Assembly: GCA_947561715.1 (NCBI GenBank)
Contig: OX387202.1
Coordinates: 3,857,001-3,921,000 of the forward strand
Source: Ascidia mentula
Taxonomy: Eukaryota > Chordata > Ascidiacea > Phlebobranchia > Ascidiidae
Direction of reading: 5' to 3'
Length of the DNA stretch: 64,000 nucleotides
Shown: piece by piece, positions 62,901 to 64,000 of the stretch
Numbering within the stretch: position 1 is the stretch's first letter
Layout of the letters: each line of letters begins with the position of its first letter
The notes under the pieces: model-generated
The model's input: only the letters and a program-made list of their open reading frames with translations
Database searches by the model: none
Told to the model about the DNA's origin: nothing
Program-made: the position numbers and the translations under genes

Positions 62901-63815
62901 TGATAACATTGACTTATTTCCAAATAAACTGGTGTCGCTGATTGAGTACAATTCCAACTAAAGGGGTAGATTCTGTATAAATTAAGGAACAACTCGACCG
63001 GAAACATAGATGTTTATCTGGGTATTGTCACTGAAACTAAAACATAACCAGTTGGATTTGGTTCCCTAACTATTTTCGTCCTGTGCTTCAATAATTCCAT
63101 TCCTTTTTCATTAGACCCCTTTCAAAAATTGCAGCCTGCTTCACGACAAAAACATGCAGAAATTTATAAAAACTTGTATGACAAAAACAATTCAAAGTAT
63201 ATTACGTCACAAACACGAACACCCAAACCCTTGCAAATTCCAATTGATTCAATTTTTTTTGTTGAAGTACCTTTCTTGCAACAATTGGGTTTAATCGATG
63301 TTATTACAAATGAAACCAAAATCTGAAATCAAATACACCCTCACATTTCCGCCACCAAAAAATGAATAGCATGCGACCCATATGGTGGTATATGTCTACT
63401 ACTTGGAAAACGCTTGCATGTTTTCCCACATCCCTGACAGTCAAGTAATGTATGATTTGCTACTCATGAAAATTTTTTATTTTGGTTTTGAAGTCTCACA
63501 ACTGGATAAATATCTTACTGGTATAAAAATCCATGAACAACATGTTACCGGTTTGCTTCTCCTTTGAATCACGAAGGTGAGATTCTCGAGGTCGGTCGGG
63601 AACAGCGATGAGTTTCTGAGGTCGATCTCATCAGGGAGTAAGGAGGACACGGATGAAGTTATCTCCTCATCGTTCACTTCATGAGCCCAGCTGCAACATC
63701 GAAGTATCTCATGGTTGGATGAAACCCCTATATACGACGATGCGAGATTCCTCAGCAGCTTCTTCTTCGTTTCCTTGGTACATTTCAGACAAATCAAATT
63801 AGTAGAGCACAAATA
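23754..63815 (-). CDS. NLR-like gene, pre-LRR exon plus LRR cassette exons (3' part of the gene)
   Basis: Exons on the minus strand, in order: 63815-63549, 55690-55529, 50059-49901, 41408-41247, 32433-32272, 29595-29434 and 23918-23754 (stop). All internal exons are multiples of 3 with phase 0-0 junctions. Each cassette encodes two leucine-rich repeats of the ribonuclease-inhibitor/NLR type, for example LDLSYNNIEDRGAVYVADCI, then VDLxxCxLT. The 63.5-kb exon resembles the region between a NACHT module and the LRRs. In this family the LRRs sense ligand or hold the receptor inactive in the cytosol. The NACHT and effector domains would lie beyond 64000. Because the locus is tandemly duplicated, these exons may belong to two adjacent genes (about 64-50 kb and 49.7-23.7 kb) and not to one transcript. 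Confidence 0.55.
23919..24599. other. NLR intron sequence, no other feature seen
   Basis: Intron between the terminal LRR exon and the next upstream exon. Short frames on both strands lack splice context or homology. Confidence 0.35.
24600..25577. mobile_element. Non-autonomous DNA transposon (MITE-like), 978 bp, inverted termini
   Basis: The left end TAGGGGAGACCGGGGATA and right end TATCCCCGGTCTCCCCTA are perfect inverted repeats, extended by CTCGGAC with one mismatch. A second CCGAGGTATCCCCG lies just inside the right end. There is a palindrome at 24789-24824 centred on GGTACC. A minus-strand ATG frame at about 25201-25097 (MAKNREKAKIFEFYEKL) may be a transposase or host remnant, but no transposase catalytic motif is visible. 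A TA target duplication is possible. It sits in the last NLR intron. Confidence 0.7.
25694..25999 (-). CDS. Possible diverged LRR-region exon of the NLR-like gene
   Basis: The minus-strand frame of 101 codons contains leucine-spaced text, including LPLTSHLKYVCFHDSQLSDV, that resembles an LRR beta-strand and turn (LxLxxLKYVxxxxxxLxD). It lies in the correct orientation between the LRR exons at 29.5 and 23.85 kb. Splice junctions are uncertain and there is no duplicate to support it. Confidence 0.3.
   Translation of the reverse strand: MYPKLESRILNDRNQKYLENVPKLIGDRSLLLQVSIVQSPVQTLVVKMLPVAIESSSMLNHFESISGINIFARLCLRELPLTSHLKYVCFHDSQLSDVHYV
26040..26250 (-). repeat. Inverted copy of the 2.2-kb dispersed repeat
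   Basis: Reverse complement of 2185-2395, sharing GTAAACGTTTCGAAC, TCATCATCAGTA, AGAAGGGAAACAGCA and CAACAAGCCGGAG. A 120-codon plus-strand frame crossing it is judged spurious. Confidence 0.5.
26900..27190 (+). mobile_element. Ty3/Gypsy integrase scraps, rearranged, with a 38-bp tandem duplication
   Basis: 26910-26985 contains two tandem copies of ACTCACTGGAGATGCAGA... (38-bp period). Next comes a piece translating to VDRFTR, the integrase core seen more fully at 36.7 kb. DVIYGHSHPSIRITKLL, the segment before the integrase core, follows at 27020-27075. The order is scrambled relative to an intact pol, so this is debris. Confidence 0.45.
27879..28340 (+). CDS. Unrecognised ORF, 153 codons
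   Basis: An ATG-initiated plus-strand frame with one hydrophobic stretch (GVLVVTAFMIANVI, about residues 48-61) and no recognised domain. There is no duplicate, splice signal or neighbour support. It lies in an NLR intron and may be chance or transposon-derived. Confidence 0.2.
   Translation: MENIVKHVWYSIANRGQQVNKCNRQMTVVSTYYVLFSCVIIKQLLGQGVLVVTAFMIANVIHELFKTRQRQTVNLALPFCPLTAKDRSRLIEFEAGKDLREKPTILGDYATQHCYSVIVPLFVRQWRCQRVRVINDLLNPPQSTTNVFFAIEL
28417..28716 (-). CDS. Unrecognised ORF, 99 codons
   Basis: A minus-strand frame beginning MAEMTSHKALASKKC with balanced amino-acid use and a mixed beta-like pattern (FYITQKYVTVTSQTKVLFVL). No family is recognised. It is on the same strand as the NLR-like gene but has no clear splice sites. 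Confidence 0.2.
   Translation of the reverse strand: MAEMTSHKALASKKCIVYMGEGAIYCRYRIVSNIGEFTDYVTSKVRTRFYITQKYVTVTSQTKVLFVLDHRNSKGIAATKLLCTSIRRGWCVSLLSDST
28846..29052 (+). repeat. Intron module found beside three LRR cassettes
   Basis: The block with CGCCTGTTATACTACGTTCT-like sequence and TCGGACTGCACAGGA recurs at 40660-40950 and 54890-55230. Each copy lies a few hundred bases before an LRR cassette (29.4, 41.2 and 55.5 kb). A short frame ending DCTGDMLDV is kept in the two younger copies, but this may only reflect recent duplication. Confidence 0.55.
29434..29595 (-). CDS. LRR cassette exon
   Basis: 162 bp, acceptor TTCAG, donor CCG|GTGAGT, phase 0-0. It encodes two LRRs: LDIWGNNIENRGAVYVADCI, then VDLMRCGLTGVGAKHLFEKI, ending KLLKEP. 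It differs from the other cassettes by scattered substitutions and has no stop or frameshift. Confidence 0.65.
29596..30740. other. NLR intron, repeated module without satellite array
   Basis: Contains the post-cassette module (AGTGATATCAAAAAACAATA and TTTTTAATCAAGCGCGAATA) also found at 32.48, 41.46 and 55.74 kb. Next is the TTTCAATTTGCTGTGTG-type block (30185-30310) that elsewhere precedes satellite DNA; here only a diverged partial unit follows. No gene is seen. Confidence 0.5.
30950..31870 (+). mobile_element. Ty3/Gypsy retrotransposon remnant (gag knuckle, protease, integrase)
   Basis: In order: a gag-type zinc-knuckle-like segment CFYHEGFGQKARQC (about 30995-31040); a protease-like frame (31081-31258) with LFLAR and RIDTNVKVSAM, where the catalytic D-T-G is D-T-N; then, after about 40 bp, an integrase segment (DVIHGHSYPSIRIIKQLI, SKFVWLGFRKQV); and the integrase C-terminal part with a tract matching TTPEYDLQTSSAEM. 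RT and RNase H are missing, and stops and frameshifts are frequent. No LTRs were identified. It lies inside an NLR intron. Confidence 0.6.
31950..32185 (+). mobile_element. Gypsy-LINE chimeric fragment
   Basis: One frame runs from Gypsy integrase tail-like text (FVRCDTHLTT) into HRYIETNIRLLFDMID. The latter resembles the LINE RT segment GRYIGPNIRLLFDVID found at 44.9 and 59.75 kb. The same junction recurs at 37054-37293, so the chimera was duplicated with the intron. Confidence 0.45.
32272..32433 (-). CDS. LRR cassette exon
   Basis: 162 bp, phase 0-0, acceptor TTCAG, donor CCG|GTGAGT. It reads MKMLNLSDNNIEDRGAVYAA, then VYLGRCGLTSIGAKHLSEKI, ending LLKKP. It is closest to the cassettes at 41.2 and 55.5 kb. 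Confidence 0.65.
32434..34200. other. NLR intron module carrying a single satellite unit
   Basis: Holds the post-cassette module (32480-32700), about 700 bp without recognised features, the TTTGCTGTGTGGAAGATCTG block (33430-33560), one satellite unit (33559-33647) and the satellite right flank (GACGATGAGGAGTTACTAGG region). A repeat similar to 4868-5075 lies at 33880-33985. Confidence 0.5.
33559..33647 (+). repeat. Single, unamplified copy of the 89-bp satellite unit
   Basis: GATAAAACATAATGACTTTG through AACCTGCGATAAAAC forms one unit of about 88 bp. It has the same left flank (AACTACAGTAAG...) and right flank (TTGGACGAACAGACGACCG) as both long arrays. It therefore looks like the pre-expansion state of the arrays at 37.7 and 52.4 kb. 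Confidence 0.75.
34205..34600 (+). mobile_element. Ty3/Gypsy protease and integrase-head fragment
   Basis: The frame 34205-34415 carries LFLARNCSRNFLIDTNAKVS, the retroviral-type aspartic protease core with D-T-N in place of D-T-G. It is followed by a piece similar to the pre-integrase segment at 31.3 kb. The rest of pol is missing. Sequence at 34605-34660 resembles 460-530. Confidence 0.5.
34660..36363. other. Left part of tandem unit A, no gene seen
   Basis: 35640-36360 matches 50480-51930 but lacks about 0.65 kb of the internal sequence that includes the ORFs at 50.6-51.1 kb. 34665-34735 resembles 49440-49510 and 63190-63260. No exon was identified. Confidence 0.45.
36364..36950 (+). mobile_element. 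Ty3/Gypsy integrase fragment
   Basis: The best-preserved integrase piece here: GPLPQCQGKMYLPTVVDRFT-type sequence at 36656-36725, the usual start of the integrase catalytic core (first acidic region). A frameshifted tail follows, with GIRTTPEYDLQTSSAEM. The Asp/Asp/Glu triad is not complete. The same tract is present in shorter form at 31.55-31.83 kb. Confidence 0.55.
37054..37293 (+). mobile_element. Gypsy-LINE chimeric fragment, second copy
   Basis: An 80-codon frame matches 31957-32181 across the Gypsy-to-LINE junction (VRCDTHLTT then HRYIETNIRLLFDMID). It then diverges by small indels. Confidence 0.45.
37712..40275. repeat. 89-bp satellite array 1, about 28-29 units
   Basis: Successive GATAAAACTTAATGACTTTG starts at 37780, 37869 and 37958 are exactly 89 bp apart, and the array runs on to about 40270. 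Monomer variants recur at multiples of 89: the ATAATGTGAACATATT variant at spacings of 445 and 267 bp, and the TCACGAAAAACCTG variant at 38121 and 38833 (712 bp, 8 units). This indicates higher-order duplication. Minus-strand 67-codon frames here are by-products of the repeat. It lies in an NLR intron. Confidence 0.9.
40276..41246. other. Array flank and intron module before an LRR cassette
   Basis: The satellite right flank (GACGATGAGGAGTTACAGGG) is followed by AT-rich sequence and the module GGAAAGAGGCAGTGGAGCAG at about 40690, also at 52.1 and 54.97 kb. The DCTGDMLDV block ends at 40948. It matches 54440-55528. No gene is seen. Confidence 0.5.
41247..41408 (-). CDS. LRR cassette exon
   Basis: 162 bp, phase 0-0, acceptor TTTAG, donor CCG|GTGAGT. 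It reads IKMLNLFDNNIEDRGAVYVA, then VYLGRCGLTSIGAKYLSEKI. It is nearly identical to the cassette at 55529-55690, its partner in the tandem segmental duplication. Confidence 0.65.
41409..42429. other. NLR intron, no satellite
   Basis: Contains the post-cassette module and the TTTCAATTTGCTGAATGG block (41770-41890), joined directly to GACGACCGAACAAATGTCAA. The place where the satellite sits in other copies is empty. It matches 55691-56580. Confidence 0.45.
42490..43645 (+). pseudogene. LINE copy A ORF1, broken
   Basis: The frame opens within the RNA-binding-like N-terminal domain (NYSVKKLVGIAD). It is shifted near 42808 and has a stop in the zinc knuckle (CKY then TGA where copy B has CKYC). 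About 60 bp of the following Cys-rich tail is missing near 43205. It keeps the residue that reads through one of the stops of copy B (TGTGGTTTAGAA versus TGTGGTTCATAA), so the two copies together show a longer ancestral ORF1. Confidence 0.65.
43678..46520 (+). pseudogene. LINE copy A ORF2 (endonuclease remnant, RT, C-terminal domain), broken
   Basis: Starts MALNIFSQNVGGLNN, the apurinic-type endonuclease N-terminus; LQETH is LHETH here. About 190 bp of the endonuclease is deleted at 44008, and about 300 bp before the RT at 44550. The RT is well preserved as a 323-codon frame (44435-45406): SLDIYKAFD (motif A), RGVRQGDPLSP (motif B), MFADDTIVFLKG (motif C). After a frameshift comes LGKTIIIKSLVIPILTY. 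Near 46370-46430 there is an H...C...W segment typical of the L1/Tx1 C-terminus. In the family this enzyme performs target-primed reverse transcription. Confidence 0.75.
46819..46834 (+). repeat. 3' target-site duplication of the LINE
   Basis: ATTCACACGTCATGCC directly follows the A-run of LINE copy A. The identical 16 bp lies at 56683-56698, directly before the 5' end of copy B. Confidence 0.7.
46835..47849. other. Sequence downstream of LINE copy A, no gene seen
   Basis: 46835-47165 is absent from copy B, where the equivalent position is a deletion junction near 61098. 47170-47850 matches 61105-61700. A short open frame after the target duplication (CRDGVIISLEAVDGG) has no recognised family. 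Confidence 0.4.
47850..48835 (+). mobile_element. Penelope-like element 3' part (RT end and GIY-YIG), decayed copy A
   Basis: Frames change repeatedly. In order there are an RT-thumb-like tract (ending ACRLHRLNERQ), a linker (DQLQDKCTKSGFSRKA), HKRPPSLGNILTNYRQLA and the nuclease core YGIYVATCQICHEQYVGQT with SKRW. The last is LDVCEAK followed by TGA, where the family usually has Trp-Ile. The second half of the Cys cluster is out of frame. It is paired with 61700-62745. Confidence 0.55.
48836..49579. other. No supportable gene
   Basis: AT-rich sequence matching 62720-63330 with indels; it includes about 215 bp near 48837-49050 that is partly absent from the other copy. Only short frames are present. 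Confidence 0.4.
49580..49663 (-). pseudogene. Truncated relic of the pre-LRR exon
   Basis: The first 27 or so codons of the exon at 63549-63815 are kept (CLKCTKEAKKKLLRNLASSY). The sequence then jumps at 49577 to what corresponds to 63325, so the rest of the exon and its donor (about 390 bp) are deleted. It is not usable as an exon. Confidence 0.6.
49901..50059 (-). CDS. LRR cassette exon (159 bp)
   Basis: One codon shorter than the other cassettes: the loop reads CALTGGAKHLFEKI where others have G(V/I)GAKHL. The acceptor is TTCAG; the donor is CCG|GTAAGT, unlike the GTGAGT of the other cassettes. It reads MKLLDLSYNNIEDRGAVYVA. Its counterpart in the second tandem unit would lie beyond 64000. 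Confidence 0.65.
50060..52392. other. NLR intron; unit B left part with unrecognised ORFs
   Basis: Two neighbouring plus-strand frames, 50617-50820 and 50863-51129 (MAQVDTRPRGVKGVEFH...), look like coding remains of an unknown element. The corresponding region at 35.6-36.0 kb has lost them. 51900-51990 carries scraps also found beside Gypsy fragments at 36.4 kb. 52180-52390 is the satellite left flank. Confidence 0.4.
52393..54445. repeat. 89-bp satellite array 2, about 23 units
   Basis: Same monomer as array 1 with the same flanks. Distinct variants dominate its right half (GGGATTTCAATTGGAATGAG), which suggests independent homogenisation after the segmental duplication. It lies in the NLR intron upstream of the 55.5-kb cassette in plus-strand order. 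Confidence 0.9.
54446..55528. other. Array flank and intron module, copy of 40276-41246
   Basis: It has the same order of blocks as 40276-41246, plus an extra stretch near 54795-54900. No gene is seen. Confidence 0.5.
55529..55690 (-). CDS. LRR cassette exon
   Basis: 162 bp, phase 0-0, acceptor TTCAG, donor CCG|GTGAGT. It reads MKMLNLFDNNIEDLGAVYAA, then VYLGRCGLTWIGAKHLSEKI, ending LLKKP. It is the near-identical partner of the cassette at 41247-41408. Confidence 0.65.
56683..56698 (+). repeat. 5' target-site duplication of the LINE
   Basis: ATTCACACGTCATGCC, identical to 46819-46834. It lies 36 bp before the likely ORF1 start codon (56735), so the LINE 5' end should be at about 56699. Confidence 0.65.
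56735..58063 (+). pseudogene. LINE copy B ORF1 with zinc knuckle and long Cys-rich tail, broken
   Basis: Starts MTDKTSYAQAV with early stops. A well-preserved stretch (about 57000-57680) includes a fold resembling Tx1-group ORF1 RNA-binding domains, then a CCHC knuckle CKYCGGKGHKQANC. A charged low-complexity segment follows. The tail is unusual: CKKC and CWSC pairs, and beyond a stop at 57677-57679 further pairs in the same frame (CGCPAC, CVQC, KCAC, CKCRIISCTC, CDCG), ending near 58063. There are about two dozen cysteines in some 150 codons. Copy A lacks one of these stops, so the tail was translated in the ancestor. Such proteins bind the LINE RNA. Confidence 0.7.
58099..61098 (+). pseudogene. 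LINE copy B ORF2 (APE endonuclease and RT), broken
   Basis: The endonuclease is better preserved than in copy A: LQETHSS (catalytic Glu), VNVYGPN, GGDL (then a frameshift at about 58525), SRIDFFLLDK and SDHCMITL (catalytic Asp-His). The RT region is split by stops at 58994 and near 59310, and a roughly 50-bp deletion at 59632 removes the RPIILLN segment. SLDIYMAFD, RGVRQGDPLSP and MFADDTIVFLKG remain. Thumb-like LGKTIIIKSLVIPILTY follows, and an in-frame TGA lies near 60621. It is non-functional as it stands. Confidence 0.75.
61105..61699. other. Copy of 47170-47850, no gene seen
   Basis: Follows the 3' deletion of LINE copy B. Short frames here correspond to the same non-coding tract as in unit A. 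Confidence 0.4.
61700..62745 (+). mobile_element. Penelope-like element 3' part (GIY-YIG), decayed copy B
   Basis: The longest frame (62139-62669, 176 codons) contains HKRPPSLGNILTNYRQ, the core YGIYVASCQICHEQYVGQT, SFSKRW and LDVCEAK, then TGA at the position of an expected Trp. The Cys-cluster part is shifted into another frame between about 62265 and 62345 (QQPRGELRLQ...RGNHTSM). The duplicate at 47850-48835 shares the terminal TGA, so that change came before the duplication. Confidence 0.6.
62746..63548. other. No supportable gene
   Basis: AT-rich sequence corresponding to 48960-49577 in unit A. The last 220 bp (63325-63548) is the intron next to the pre-LRR exon and is deleted in unit A. 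Confidence 0.4.
63549..63815 (-). CDS. NLR pre-LRR linker exon
   Basis: 267 bp, acceptor GATGCAG, donor AAACCG|GTAACA, phase 0-0. It reads CLKCTKETKKKLLRNLASSY, later EILRCCSWAHEV, then SLLPDEIDLRNSSLFPTDLE and ENLTFVI, ending RRSKP. The helical stretch followed by LxP-x-D and NLTFV matches the segment that joins NACHT-type ATPase modules to the LRRs. The ending in KP before the splice mirrors the K-P ending of every LRR cassette. The exon that should precede it is beyond 63815. Confidence 0.55.
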
Positions 63816-64000
63816 CTGCATCGTGACAGAATGTTTTAATTGAAAATGAATCTAATTTTCCCAAACAACCTAAAATGTGCCCCTGCTTTATTGTTTGTAT
63901 TGTTTTGCGTCACTGGGCTCCTCTTATAAAACAAATGAACCTAACGCACAACACCTGTAGTACGCTGACATTTGCGTACATTCATTGCAATACAAATAAA

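Larger units (their letters stand above)
35270..64000. repeat. Tandem segmental duplication, unit about 14-15 kb
   Basis: Unit A (about 35.3-49.9 kb) and unit B (about 50.4-64.0 kb and beyond) are in direct order. Matched points: 37528 and 52211; cassette 41247 and 55529; LINE FADD 45274 and 60126; GIY-YIG 48236 and 62139; 49865 and about 63970. Offsets vary from about 13.9 to 14.9 kb because of indels and different satellite copy number. The right end of unit B is not in the window. Confidence 0.8.

Overview
The window is animal nuclear DNA. It is AT-rich, with short spliced exons, GT-AG introns and no bacterial-style operons. Its families are PARP-type ADP-ribosyltransferases, four-membrane-span claudin-like proteins, ribonucleotide reductase R2 and an NLR/LRR gene, amid LINE, Penelope-like, Ty3/Gypsy and small DNA-transposon debris. 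Short introns and very tight gene spacing would fit a tunicate such as an ascidian. That is an inference: no rRNA or mitochondrial marker is present, so the species is not established.

Layout. 0-13 kb is a PARP/claudin cluster, mainly on the minus strand. It holds two readable coiled-coil plus PARP genes (1359-2878 and 6936-8639), two claudin-like genes (2910-3867 and 4091-4781), at least three decayed PARP pieces (about 0.7, 5.7 and 10.75 kb) and a truncated third claudin-like copy (12.74 kb). 13-21 kb holds an AACGTT-rich minisatellite, a duplicated Penelope-like RT fragment and two broken copies of ribonucleotide reductase small-subunit sequence arranged as a roughly 0.73-kb inverted repeat (14.54-15.28 and 19.04-19.77 kb). 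21-23.3 kb shows nothing I can support.

23.75-64 kb appears to be the 3' part of one or more NLR-like genes on the minus strand. The order is a pre-LRR exon (63549-63815), then LRR cassette exons at 55.5, 49.9, 41.2, 32.3 and 29.4 kb (162 or 159 bp each, all phase 0-0), then a terminal LRR exon with a stop at 23754. The introns have grown by tandem duplication, with a unit of roughly 14-15 kb covering about 35-49.7 and 50-64 kb. They hold two arrays of an 89-bp satellite, Gypsy remnants, two duplicated copies of a single LINE insertion and decayed Penelope-like GIY-YIG endonuclease pieces.

PARP and NLR families are both common in innate immunity, so the locus may be a defence-gene neighbourhood; this is inference only. 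The most notable points are: two adjacent PARP paralogs that differ at the third catalytic position (Glu versus Ile); symmetrical LRR cassette exons in satellite-filled introns, including one intron with a single ancestral satellite unit; a LINE whose first ORF has a long cysteine-rich tail; and a 16-bp target-site duplication whose two halves survive in different copies of the duplicated LINE.
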